This document shows, one piece after another, positions 46,545 to 55,703 of a stretch of DNA of 64,000 nucleotides. Position numbers and translations under genes: made by a program. Under the pieces are notes generated by a model that was given only the letters and a program-made list of their open reading frames with translations, was not told the DNA's origin and did not search any database. Every line of letters starts with the position of its first letter. Within the stretch, counting starts at the first letter, position 1. This DNA is from Cytobacillus sp. NJ13 (lineage in GTDB: Bacteria; Bacillota; Bacilli; Bacillales; Cytobacillaceae), in NCBI GenBank assembly GCA_030348385.1, contig JAUCFP010000006.1, forward strand, positions 1,426,001 to 1,490,000. The letters are read 5' to 3'.

Positions 46545-46693
46545 AAAAAAAGGCCTCTTTATAAGAGGCCTTTAGTTATCAAAACGACCTCTTATCTCCC
46601 AGAGTGTCAACTCTGTTGGAATTAGCACCTTCCTGACATAATCAGGGGTTGCTGAGGCTTCGCAGGGCCAGTCCCTCCACCTCTCTGGATAAG
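46545..46693 (-). promoter_or_regulatory. S-box (SAM-I) riboswitch with terminator
   Basis: On the minus strand the transcript starts CTTATCCAGAGAGGTGGAGG, then GACTGGCCC, GAAGCCTCAGCAACC, AAGGTGCTAATTCC, and closes with GAGATAAGAG, the complete set of SAM-I conserved blocks (P1 CTTATC/GATAAG). Downstream, AAAGGCCTCTT/AAGAGGCCTTT (46549-46573) with T7 is the expression terminator. AAGAGG at the end of the aptamer can pair with CCTCTT as an antiterminator. It acts on the methyltransferase and PH-domain genes. Confidence 0.93.
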
Positions 46694-46782
46694 AATTTGT
46701 ATAAAATTTATATTTTCAACCAAGTATTGCATAGTTTCTGCAAAATGGCAATACTTTAATTCTTTTAATCTATTTCTAATTT

Positions 46783-49700
46783 CTAATGTACAGCTTCCTC
46801 CCCCTGATAAATCCGAAATGCCGGAACAATCGTATCCGATACAATCTCTTTCCCTTTTTCCCGGATGAAGTCCAATTTATAATAGGCATCGAACCTCTGG
46901 CTGATCTCTGTTTTCACCAATTCAGGCGGAGTGACGACGATGAATTGGAACTTCAGCTTATCAGCTACAGCGAAAATCGGGTCAAGCACATGCGCAGAAG
47001 CCGCTTGTCCGAAAGGATTATCACAGACTAACGGAACCCAGCTTTGATCGGTTTCACTCTTGACCGAAAGAAGCATCATCATCATGACCATGCGGGCAGA
47101 TAGCTTTTGACCGCCGCTGCCATCGGATTTTGTCTTTGAACCCTGGTTGATCGTCTGCCAGGTTGAATAATGCTCACGCTGCGGTTTTCCGTACATGAAG
47201 GCATTATCAGTACGCATGTTATAAACCAACAGTTCCGGGTAACGATTTCTGAGAGAGACAAATAAAATCTGCTCATCACTGATAAGCTGTTTAATTTCCT
47301 GATCCAGCTCCAGATTATTGTCATCTATCATCTCGAAACGTTTCGTAATTTTGTTAATCGCCGAAACAAAATGCTGTTTCAGTAAAGGTTCAACATCTTC
47401 CGCTTTTTTAGGCAGAATGTCTTCTTTGAGCTGGACAAGCGGGAACGAACCACGATCATTTTTCAGCTTCATCTTGGCAATCATCGAGCGAATCGCTTCT
47501 GATATGCTCATCACTTTCATGCTTGCACGGCTTGCCCAGAAGTTTTGCGCTTTCTCTGCCCGTTCTTTATCGCGTTCCAGCTGTTCTAAGCCGCTTTGTG
47601 AAAAGCGCTTCATGTTTTGGACCACACTTTGAATATGCGCATAATGCCTTGTATCCATATGATCAAGCGTAGTTAAGACTTCATTCTTAAAGCGGATTTC
47701 CCAATCCTTGCCTTCAATATTGAGCTTTAAATTGCGAAGAGATTGTTCAATTTTTGCGTGCTTCTCCTGGCCTTCATCCTGAATACCCTGATGTTTTTCA
47801 CTCCAGGAAATGATGCTTTGCTTTCCTTGACTCTTTATTTTTTCAATATCTTCATCCGCAAAAGCTGCAGCTTCCTCTTTAAGGATTACGGAAAGATGCA
47901 ATTGATTGTTTTCAAACTCAGCAATGTTTTGTTCCGTCTCTTTTTTGTGCTCTTCCGTTTTCTTTATTTCTGCATTCGTCTGTCTGGTCTGGTCAGTGAT
48001 CTCAACCGTCTTCACTTCCAGATCAAGCTCTGCCCATTCTTCAGGTTGTTTATCATGCTTGGCCACCTTTTTAGCAGTCTTATCACGCTGCGCCTTCGCA
48101 TGCTTTAACGACGTATCTGCTACAGTTACAGCTGTTCCCTGCTCACGCTCTTCTTTCTCTGCTGCCTTTGTTTCCTTTGCAGCTGTCTGTACCATATTTT
48201 CCATAATACTCATTGGTTCATCCGGTACAGACGCTTCTTTCCACTCTTCATTAAGAGCATGAAGTTTTTTCTCCAGTTTCTTTTGCTGCTTTTGCTCCGA
48301 TTCTCTTGTTGCCTGAATCGCCAGCAATTCACTGGCTTGTTCTTCTTTTGATTTTTGCAGCTGTTTGAGCTCCTCAATGCTTCCATTAATTTCTTCTAAC
48401 ATATGGGGTGATAATCGCGGAACCTCTTCAGAAGCTTCTGCTTTCTCAGCGGCTGGAAAAACCGCACCTTCTATAAAGAATCTGATCTCCTTAATATTTT
48501 GCTCGGCTGATAGCTTCCATTCCAAATAGGTTTGGCTCCACTTTTCCTGCAGACCAACGATAGTCTGATGCTCGTTTCCAAGCTCTTTCTGTGCACTTTC
48601 GAAAGCTTCCTTTTGTTTCTCTTTTTCCTGCTTTACCCGTTTATTTTCCTGGTGCAGCGACTTTTCATGTTTAAAGTTCTCTACTGTTTCCACATCTTTT
48701 AATAGCTTCTCAATCTTTACCTTCGACTTTTCCAGCTGTTCTCTAAGTCCCAGCTGCCGTTCTTTTTCTTTTTCCTCCTGCATGATGATGGCCTGCAATT
48801 CCGTTTTCTTGGAAAGCAGGGTTTCCTTTTCCTGAAGCAGTGCTCTTACGATATCTCCGGCAAGGTCATTGGAAAGGAAACGGTCGATTTCTTTTAAGAT
48901 ACGCCGGAGAGAGCTCTCCGTTTTTTCAATTTCCAGAAGTGCATCTTTCTTTTCTTCTATTTGTTTTGCAATCTTAATTTTCCAGTTCGTGAACTGATTT
49001 TTATCTGTCAGCAGTTCCTTCTCCGTTCCGGTGATCATCACAAAGGAATTCTGATGATTACCGCCCGACATGTCTTCCCGCATAAAAATTGGAACCGGGC
49101 TCTTAAACATTCTTCCGGCAAGGACCTGCTTATTCATTTTTTCCCATTGCGTCCTGCTGACAACTAAGCCGTATGGGAGGAGCGGATAAGAAAGCATGTG
49201 GCTCGCGATTTCATCAGGTTTTAAGGATTGGAGAAATTGTGAGCCGTAAAACACATCTATGCCTGTTTTCTCATCAATCCATTCCTTCAGTTCCTTCACA
49301 TCATTATTCGCAATCCAGAAATGCTCATCATTCAAAGCATAATCCAGCTGCGTTTCCCAGAGCGCTTTTTTAATGTCTTCCCCTTGCTCACGATTTTGAA
49401 CGAGCAGCTCTTCCACCTGCAGGGCATATTTGGATAAAAGAGCATTCGTAAACTGCGCTGTGACATCATCCAGCACACCTTGCAGCTTATCGTACAGCTT
49501 CGCTTCTTTTCGCTGCTGCTCTTCACATTTCATCTTTAACTCTTCACACTTTTCTTCAGAGTACTGAATGGATTGCGCGAGCGTCCCATGTGAAGATGCA
49601 AGCTGATTCTGCTTATCATTGGATTGTTTCTCTTTTGCCTGCAAATCCTCGAGAGCCGCTTTTTTGGTTTCTATCTGTTTGCTAAGATTTTCGATTAAGC

Positions 49701-51243
49701 CCTGTAAATCGTAGGTTAAGCGATCACCGAATTCTTTGATAAGATGTTCTTCTTTTGATTCAAATTCATGAATTTGAGTATAAAGAAAATCAATTTCCGT
49801 ACGAAGCTGAGCAATCTCCTGGGTCTTTTGTTTATCCTGCTTAGACAGGTCGTTTGCTTTTTTCTTTAAAAACTTCTGATTTCCGGAATAATGCTGAACG
49901 GCTTCCCTAATAGCGGCGGAGGATTTTTCCCACTGCTGTGCCGCTTCTTTTTTGATTTCATCCATTCTTTGATTCACTTGCTCCAGGCCGCTGTTCTGCT
50001 CAAGCTTCACAATCTGGTGGGAAAGCGCGCGAATGCTCTGTTCCCCTTCATGCCATTCTTTCAATAACAGCTGAAAAGCCAGCTCATCTTTTCGCTCCTG
50101 CTTTTCTTTCACCGTTTCCTGCAGAACCGTATGCTTCTTCTGCTCTTCCTCCAGTTTCTTCTCCCAATCCAGCACTTCCCGATGAGCTTTTGCATACTCG
50201 AGGTTATCTTTCTGAAAGCGCAGATCCACTTGCCTGCCCGTTAATTTTTCGATTTCCTTTTCCAGTTCAAGCAGGGTCTCCTCTTCCGTTTTCTTCAAAT
50301 GCTCCAAAGCACCAAGCAGCTGTCTCCCGACCTTAATGCTGTCCTCAACAATTTCTTTATGCTCGATGCCCTTTGCCAGACTCTCTTCAAATGGAAGAAT
50401 ATCTTCCAGGAACTCTTTATGAGCCTGCTCTCTTTTTAGCAAAACAGGCAGGTCCTTTGCAATGCTTGCCTGACTCTTAAAAATCTCCACCAGATCGTTC
50501 TTCTGATGCTCCGTGCGGTGCAGAACCTGACTGACTGTAGGAATAATCCGCTTTTGGAAAAGGGAATGATCATCCTCAGCGCCTTCAAAGAATTTTCCAA
50601 CGCCGCCCTCATCTTTATTAATGTCCTTCATAATATCCCAGTCTTTGCGGTTAATACCGTATGTATCAAGGATTCGGTAGTGCTTCTTTGTATCGCGGTA
50701 GACATCATATCCATTCCATTTTAAATAATCCTTCAGGCCTTCCGTATCAGCCAGTTCACCATCTTCATAGAGCGGAATATGTTCAAGGGATGCTTCTTCT
50801 TTCCGTTCAAACTCCCTTGTATAAAACGTAATATTTGGGACAATTTTCGCTTCCTGTTCAAGTGTTTTGCTTTCTCCGCCTTCTTCGTTCATGGAAATCC
50901 GCTGTTCTGCTGAAAACATTCCGCCAGTCACCAAATGCCTGCGGTCAGCCCCGTCGAGCTCCCATTGAATGAGAACATGAAAGGTATAAGGAATGAATTG
51001 CTCTTTATTATTAAAAAAGAACTGCTGATAATAGCGGTTGTTCTGCTTTCCCCAAGACGTTCCTGGCTTTAGAATCTGAAAGATGGTCTGCAGGAATACA
51101 CCTTTCCCGCCTCCATTCATCATGGAGATGAGGCCGTTCGTGGAGGTTTCCTCATTATGAAAGTTAAATGTTGTGTCCTTATATTGCTTTTGCATGCCAT
51201 CATATTTCAGGCCGGCAATTCTAATTCGATGGATTTTCGGCAT
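46783..51243 (-). CDS. jetC: Wadjet SMC-like ATPase JetC
   Basis: 1486 residues: N-terminal half-ATPase, coiled coils, an internal hinge-like globular region near 600-720, and a C-terminal half-ATPase. The Walker A region is NGGGKG at 43-48, without the usual GK[S/T]; the signature is SGGQ at 1376-1379; the Walker B region reads CDNPFG near 1407-1412, with Asn where a catalytic Glu is expected. MukB-like ATPases of Wadjet extrude DNA loops to sense small circular plasmids. AGGAGG precedes the ATG, and the gene overlaps jetB by 23 nt. Confidence 0.88.
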   Translation of the reverse strand: MPKIHRIRIAGLKYDGMQKQYKDTTFNFHNEETSTNGLISMMNGGGKGVFLQTIFQILKPGTSWGKQNNRYYQQFFFNNKEQFIPYTFHVLIQWELDGADRRHLVTGGMFSAEQRISMNEEGGESKTLEQEAKIVPNITFYTREFERKEEASLEHIPLYEDGELADTEGLKDYLKWNGYDVYRDTKKHYRILDTYGINRKDWDIMKDINKDEGGVGKFFEGAEDDHSLFQKRIIPTVSQVLHRTEHQKNDLVEIFKSQASIAKDLPVLLKREQAHKEFLEDILPFEESLAKGIEHKEIVEDSIKVGRQLLGALEHLKKTEEETLLELEKEIEKLTGRQVDLRFQKDNLEYAKAHREVLDWEKKLEEEQKKHTVLQETVKEKQERKDELAFQLLLKEWHEGEQSIRALSHQIVKLEQNSGLEQVNQRMDEIKKEAAQQWEKSSAAIREAVQHYSGNQKFLKKKANDLSKQDKQKTQEIAQLRTEIDFLYTQIHEFESKEEHLIKEFGDRLTYDLQGLIENLSKQIETKKAALEDLQAKEKQSNDKQNQLASSHGTLAQSIQYSEEKCEELKMKCEEQQRKEAKLYDKLQGVLDDVTAQFTNALLSKYALQVEELLVQNREQGEDIKKALWETQLDYALNDEHFWIANNDVKELKEWIDEKTGIDVFYGSQFLQSLKPDEIASHMLSYPLLPYGLVVSRTQWEKMNKQVLAGRMFKSPVPIFMREDMSGGNHQNSFVMITGTEKELLTDKNQFTNWKIKIAKQIEEKKDALLEIEKTESSLRRILKEIDRFLSNDLAGDIVRALLQEKETLLSKKTELQAIIMQEEKEKERQLGLREQLEKSKVKIEKLLKDVETVENFKHEKSLHQENKRVKQEKEKQKEAFESAQKELGNEHQTIVGLQEKWSQTYLEWKLSAEQNIKEIRFFIEGAVFPAAEKAEASEEVPRLSPHMLEEINGSIEELKQLQKSKEEQASELLAIQATRESEQKQQKKLEKKLHALNEEWKEASVPDEPMSIMENMVQTAAKETKAAEKEEREQGTAVTVADTSLKHAKAQRDKTAKKVAKHDKQPEEWAELDLEVKTVEITDQTRQTNAEIKKTEEHKKETEQNIAEFENNQLHLSVILKEEAAAFADEDIEKIKSQGKQSIISWSEKHQGIQDEGQEKHAKIEQSLRNLKLNIEGKDWEIRFKNEVLTTLDHMDTRHYAHIQSVVQNMKRFSQSGLEQLERDKERAEKAQNFWASRASMKVMSISEAIRSMIAKMKLKNDRGSFPLVQLKEDILPKKAEDVEPLLKQHFVSAINKITKRFEMIDDNNLELDQEIKQLISDEQILFVSLRNRYPELLVYNMRTDNAFMYGKPQREHYSTWQTINQGSKTKSDGSGGQKLSARMVMMMMLLSVKSETDQSWVPLVCDNPFGQAASAHVLDPIFAVADKLKFQFIVVTPPELVKTEISQRFDAYYKLDFIREKGKEIVSDTIVPAFRIYQGEEAVH

Positions 51244-51970
51244 GCTGATCCTCCTCTGTCTTCATTAATTCCTTGAACATTTCATAACGGTCATAATCAT
51301 GATACAGATATTCAATTCGCTCAAATAATTCCTGTTTCGGTATCGCCTTTGGAATATCCTCCCGATCGAGAATGACGATAAGTCCTTCTGTCTCCAAAAG
51401 ACGCATGCTGCTTGCAATCAAACCGATACGCGTCCTGCGATTGGCTTTCTTAGCTCCATAATCATCCGTGTCGACCTCCATGTATTTCCATGTTGTCACG
51501 ACGTCCTTCATATCAATTTTTTCATCTTCTCCGAAATTGGGTTTTGCTTTAAGAATGCTATCCCAATTCATGATAACATCATTGACTTGCCGTTCCAGGG
51601 TATAGAAACTGATCCCTTCGCGCTTCGTACGGATTTTAGCCGCCTGGCTGCGGTCAATGCTTGCCAGAAATGCCATAATGACTACGCTCATCAGATGAAA
51701 ATGTTTCTTAGTTTCAACCTGCTTATGCCTGTCCTTCATATGAGTAAAATTCGTAGCAAAAACAGACCCGGTCGGCTGCACGACGAGCTGAATCCGTTTT
51801 GGCGATTCGATGATAAAGGTCCCGGATTCGTCTGCCAATAAAAGAACCGTCTGTCTTACATCTGGATCAAAATACGTCTGAAAGTGCTCACTGTTTTCGT
51901 CAATGACTTTGTCTTTTAAAAGAGTAAAATAAACCGCTGATGCTTTCTTGATGCTTTCTGCACTCATCAT
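51221..51970 (-). CDS. jetB: Wadjet MukE-like subunit JetB
   Basis: About 249 residues. It is built of winged-helix regions with little else recognisable: FHLMSVVIMAFLASIDRS and RIGLIASSMRLLETEGLIVILD are the most conserved-looking. It bridges the kleisin JetA in the SMC complex. ATG 51970 overlaps the jetA stop (ATGA) and AGGAGGAG lies just upstream. Identity rests on position and size more than on a clear motif. Confidence 0.8.
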   Translation of the reverse strand: MMSAESIKKASAVYFTLLKDKVIDENSEHFQTYFDPDVRQTVLLLADESGTFIIESPKRIQLVVQPTGSVFATNFTHMKDRHKQVETKKHFHLMSVVIMAFLASIDRSQAAKIRTKREGISFYTLERQVNDVIMNWDSILKAKPNFGEDEKIDMKDVVTTWKYMEVDTDDYGAKKANRRTRIGLIASSMRLLETEGLIVILDREDIPKAIPKQELFERIEYLYHDYDRYEMFKELMKTEEDQHAENPSN

Positions 51971-53472
51971 TTCTCCTCCTGTACACAAATTTTAAACGGT
52001 GTGATTTTCATTTTATACCAGAGGAAGGGTTCAGCCCGATGATCAAACTTGGTATATATTTTCAAGCCTTCAAATACCTGGAACTGTGGATATTCCTGCA
52101 TCAGTTTATAGAGGAGAATCTCCCGTTCATCACTTATCGACTCTTCTTTCCGTTGCAGCACCTGGACCTTCAGCGGCTTTTTATCAAACATCATCCATAA
52201 ATCAATCGTTTCCGATTCTTCAAACCATAAATCCTGGACTTCAAGAGGCAATGTCGTTAAATCAGCCAAGGAAAACTCTCCGTATGTCTGCAAATATTGA
52301 AACACGTAGCTCCAGGCCTTGATGACAGAATCCCAGTTCGTTACCCTCTGATGGGTAATGCTTTCCTCTTGCACTTCTTCCTCCATTGCCTCTGTCAGCT
52401 GCTTTTCATCAAATTCCTGCTCTCCCCAAATCCAGTCCAAAGGCAAGATAAATTCATTCTTTGGCGAAAATAAAGGACCTAATACTTTTTCAACTCTATC
52501 GAATGAAGAAAACCCTTCTTTCATGAACCAGTTCTCATAAATATGCTCCCTGAATGAAACGAGGCTCGTTTCCCAAAACAGGGATGGGTTTTCCGCTTTC
52601 AGCTTCATTTCATAGGAGATATTTTGAATCACAAGCTTGGCGAAACGGTCATGCAATTGCCTCGTATGGCCGATCTTTTCCTGGAGAATGATCAATTCTT
52701 TTTGAATAAGATCATCTTCATCATTTCTTCGTTTCGTTTTCTCAATCATGCTGCTGATGGTGCGGAAGTGATTCTTCTCTTCTTCGAACTGCTTTTCAAT
52801 TTCCGCACGGTTATCAGCCCTTTGCATTTCTTCTTCCATCAATAAGATTTTGGGATTATTGATCATTTCTTTTTGAAAGGAAAATTCTTTTGCCATTAAG
52901 CGGTTGACCCGTGAAATGAGGTGATCGAGGTTTCGAGTAGCTTTGCGGAAATTACCGTTTTTTATCAGCTGCATACTATAAAGCTGTTCAATGGTGATCG
53001 AGAATTCCTCTGCCATTTCCCTGCTCATGAAAATCATCTCCTGTGAGACATCTGTGAGCTTGTAGACAATGGATCCGCCCATCTCCAGGTTCGTATATAA
53101 TTCATCCATCGTCACATAGCGGAAAACCTGCGTCTCCCATGATTGCCGGATTTCATCGTAATATAGGGCTTCAAATGGTCTGCTGTACTCTTCTTTTCCC
53201 TGATACAGAAGCCCGCTGGTAATGCGTTCAATCTGCTTCTCATCGGCCAAAAGCTTCATTTGCTTAATTGAATCTTCGACCATATACTTGATATCCGATT
53301 TTCTCCGATGATCATCATCATTCAATTCCCGATAAAAAATGGTGAGGAGCACCTGCATCAGAATCGTTTGGATATGAGGCTTCAGTTCTCCGACTTCCAT
53401 TCCTCTCCCAAGCTCAAAAAGCGGGTTCAATCGCTTCATCCGCTGGGCGAATCCTTCCCATGATTCGTTCAC
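51967..53472 (-). CDS. jetA: Wadjet kleisin JetA
   Basis: About 501 residues. Mostly helical, with a central coiled coil (EKQFEEEKNHFRTISSMIEKTK) and winged-helix-like ends, as in MukF/JetA kleisins. GTG 53472 is chosen: it shares GTGA with the jetD stop and GGAGGAG lies 6 nt upstream. ATG 53487 and 53478 are alternatives. It would link JetC heads to JetB. Confidence 0.82.
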   Translation of the reverse strand: MNESWEGFAQRMKRLNPLFELGRGMEVGELKPHIQTILMQVLLTIFYRELNDDDHRRKSDIKYMVEDSIKQMKLLADEKQIERITSGLLYQGKEEYSRPFEALYYDEIRQSWETQVFRYVTMDELYTNLEMGGSIVYKLTDVSQEMIFMSREMAEEFSITIEQLYSMQLIKNGNFRKATRNLDHLISRVNRLMAKEFSFQKEMINNPKILLMEEEMQRADNRAEIEKQFEEEKNHFRTISSMIEKTKRRNDEDDLIQKELIILQEKIGHTRQLHDRFAKLVIQNISYEMKLKAENPSLFWETSLVSFREHIYENWFMKEGFSSFDRVEKVLGPLFSPKNEFILPLDWIWGEQEFDEKQLTEAMEEEVQEESITHQRVTNWDSVIKAWSYVFQYLQTYGEFSLADLTTLPLEVQDLWFEESETIDLWMMFDKKPLKVQVLQRKEESISDEREILLYKLMQEYPQFQVFEGLKIYTKFDHRAEPFLWYKMKITPFKICVQEEK

Positions 53473-54578
53473 ATCCATCTCCTCCATGTTTCAATTGTTA
53501 AGACTTCCTGGGGAATCCGTTTATTTTCCTTCCATAATTGCATTAAGCGTTCCCTCTCTTCTTCTGAAAACCACTGGAAGAACGCATCCCGGTATTTAAG
53601 ATTTTGAACCTGGCCAGATTTCTGTTCATTTGTTTGATCCAGACAATCAAGCATTTTACGGTAAATCTTTAATGCAGGCTGAATGCAGCAATCCGGATAT
53701 TTTTCAATCAGCTGGGTCATGATTCCGTAACCTGCCGCATCAAGATCTCCCGCATAATAGAATAGATACGATTTAGCCGGGAAAATTTTAAAGAAAAACG
53801 ATAAGCTACGTTCAATTTTAGTTCCTTCCCCATAAATGATGAGTTCAGGCTCATAATCAAGAAGTTCACTTTCCAATAATTGAATGGAAGTATGAAAGAA
53901 TGATAGATTCTCGACAATCAGCACTCTCTGAATATCTTTGATTTCTTTTCCCTGCTTCATCCAAAATACAAAAGGCTCCCCGTATTTCACCACTTTAAGC
54001 TGCTCTTCTGATACGCCAATTCTAGCCAAAAAGCCTTTTCCATCCGGAAAGCTAACACCGTCTATCAAAAATTTTTCATGGTTGAACAGCTCCAGGCTTC
54101 TTTCCTCGAGTGAAACGATTTCCCGCTCCTGGCTGGATTGGAGAAAAGCATATAAATTCTGGATCCGTCTCCATTCCTCTTTCGTCTGCCATTCAGGGTA
54201 CCGTTCATAAAAGGAAAAATCGAACAGATCACTTAACTTCATCATCTCGAGCCGATCCCATTTGTCGGCTTGGGCTTTGACGTTAACCCAGTAATATAAA
54301 GGCAAAGACGGTGTTTTCCCGTTATATTGATTATTATGTATAGGGGTCAGCTGCCCTTCAATTTGCAATGATTGAATGGCTTCATAAAACAGCGAATAAC
54401 CATCCATTTCGTAATAATCTTCCAGCAATTTTCGCAGCTGAAATTCTAAATCGCTTATGTTTAATTTTTTCTTTTGCTTAGGGTGCTGAATATCTTCTAT
54501 AAAACTTCTCACCCTTGTTTCGAGGATGTTGATTATTTTCACCTTCTTAATACTTCTTCGGGTCTGTTGAGACCACAA
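53469..54578 (-). CDS. jetD: Wadjet Toprim-type nuclease JetD
   Basis: 369 residues. N-terminal helical and winged-helix arm, C-terminal Toprim-like domain with Glu223 in IVENL and GDLD at 277-280 providing the acidic metal site. It is the effector that cleaves DNA held by the loop-extruding complex in Wadjet. It is the first gene of the operon here. The start is uncertain: TTG 54578 or GTG 54542, both with poor ribosome sites. TATAAT on the minus strand at 54608-54603 is a likely -10. Confidence 0.85.
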   Translation of the reverse strand: MWSQQTRRSIKKVKIINILETRVRSFIEDIQHPKQKKKLNISDLEFQLRKLLEDYYEMDGYSLFYEAIQSLQIEGQLTPIHNNQYNGKTPSLPLYYWVNVKAQADKWDRLEMMKLSDLFDFSFYERYPEWQTKEEWRRIQNLYAFLQSSQEREIVSLEERSLELFNHEKFLIDGVSFPDGKGFLARIGVSEEQLKVVKYGEPFVFWMKQGKEIKDIQRVLIVENLSFFHTSIQLLESELLDYEPELIIYGEGTKIERSLSFFFKIFPAKSYLFYYAGDLDAAGYGIMTQLIEKYPDCCIQPALKIYRKMLDCLDQTNEQKSGQVQNLKYRDAFFQWFSEEERERLMQLWKENKRIPQEVLTIETWRRWM

Positions 54579-54798
54579 TTATCTCAAGTGGACATCACTT
54601 TTATTATAAACTAGTTGCGGAAATGATGGTAATTGGATTTTAATGGCCGACTAAAAAAGGTGCCTGAACCTTTACTTGTTAACGGATTAACGCAGCCGGG
54701 GGACATTCACCTTTATTTTGGTTATATTAATTTGGAAGAGGTTTACATGGCGTCATATGAAAAGCGATATTAAAAATATGTCTCTTAGGGTCAAAGTT

Positions 54799-54822
54799 TT
54801 CGTATAATAAGTATTATACGAA
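54799..54822. repeat. Perfect 24-bp palindrome near a recombinase remnant
   Basis: TTCGTATAATA, AG, TATTATACGAA: 11-bp arms around a 2-bp centre. It lies 3 bp from the 3' end of the tyrosine-recombinase remnant and 220 bp upstream of jetD. Arms ending in TATACGAA resemble tyrosine-recombinase core sites in general form. It also carries TATAAT in both directions, so a promoter or operator role is possible. Confidence 0.6.
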
Positions 54823-54825
54823 CAT

Positions 54826-55178
54826 TTATTCTATTATTTTACTTCTATTGATCATACCGTTCTTTTCTTGCTTCATGATAAAACGAGCATACAGCTGCGT
54901 TAGGTGCGGGCCGTTATGTCCCAATAGAACCTGTAATAAAGTGCCTTTCCGTGTCATATGGGCAGCAAATGAATGGCAAAAGGTATGTGGCGAAATGTGA
55001 GTACCCAGCTGCTCTTTGTTATTGCTTAGAATTTTAATTGGTACATCGACACCCTGCATCTAAATAGGCTTTCAGGTGTACTGCACACTCTAGTGTAAAT
55101 AGCAAAATGCGCTCCTTTTTACGTTTCCCTTTTGGTATCGTTATCATGCATTCCGGCCAATTGATTAACGATGTAAAC
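54826..55178 (-). pseudogene. Frameshifted tyrosine-recombinase (integrase) remnant
   Basis: The 3' frame from 55059 reads GTHISPHTFCHSFAAHMTRKG, QVLLGHNGPHLTQLYAR. That is the C-terminal box of XerC/D-type integrases, with Arg of HxLRHxF changed to Cys but LGH and the Tyr kept. In another frame upstream, WPECMITIPKGKRKKERI, then LLFTLECAVHLKAYLDAG, continues the same family, so a frameshift lies near 55055. N-terminal domain missing. Inactive by loss of frame and catalytic Arg. Confidence 0.75.
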
Positions 55179-55211
55179 AGTTATTAACATTTGAACTGAT
55201 TCAAATATAAA

Positions 55212-55233
55212 AAGGACTGAGAAATCAGTCCTT
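55212..55233 (-). terminator. Terminator of the Rieske gene
   Basis: AAGGACTGA, GAAA-type loop, TCAGTCCTT: 9-bp stem. On the minus strand TTTTT follows. Confidence 0.7.
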
Positions 55234-55261
55234 AATTACCTACTTTATACTGTAATTTTTA

Positions 55262-55681
55262 TTAGGGTTTACAATGGAAATTCTTTCGAATAACACTTTG
55301 AGGTTCCTTTCGAAGAATTAATGCAATGTAACCGTCTTCTTCTTTTACAATATAACTTCTTATAGAAACCTTATCTGGTGCGAATATCGTTTTACCCGTT
55401 TCCAGATCAAATTCCCATCCATGCAGCGGGCAGCTAATAATCCTGTTATGAAGTCCATATACATATTCTTGAGGGTTGGATGGAAGCTGCGTCCCCCCAA
55501 TGGATCCATAGACCATAGGCACTCCCTGATGCGGGCATTTATTTGCAATTGCATAAAGATTTCCATCTACGTTAAATAAAGCAATTTCAACCCCATCGAT
55601 CTCTACTAATTGTCGTTCCCCCTCCATTAATTCACTGATTGGAAACAACTTTACACTGGACTGTATTGTTTGAGAATTCAT
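55262..55681 (-). CDS. Rieske 2Fe-2S protein
   Basis: 139 residues from ATG 55681 (AGGAGG 8 nt upstream). CPHQG and CPLHGWEFD with about 46 residues between give the two Cys/two His cluster ligands. The size fits a Rieske-type ferredoxin or small reductase subunit. It is 22 bp downstream of an amidohydrolase, so they are co-transcribed. The oxygenase it might serve is not in this window. Confidence 0.88.
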   Translation of the reverse strand: MNSQTIQSSVKLFPISELMEGERQLVEIDGVEIALFNVDGNLYAIANKCPHQGVPMVYGSIGGTQLPSNPQEYVYGLHNRIISCPLHGWEFDLETGKTIFAPDKVSIRSYIVKEEDGYIALILRKEPQSVIRKNFHCKP

Positions 55682-55703
55682 GATATCGCCTCCTGCTTCT
55701 AAA

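Noticed and set aside
47318..48262. Overlapping rightward frames in jetC
   Set aside because: Antisense of coiled-coil Lys/Glu-rich codons commonly gives open frames; no start signals.
54801..54820. loxP-like site
   Set aside because: The TTCGTATA/TATACGAA ends recall loxP arms, but the spacer is only 2 bp plus extra arm sequence and no Cre-like gene is present. Kept only as a general palindrome.
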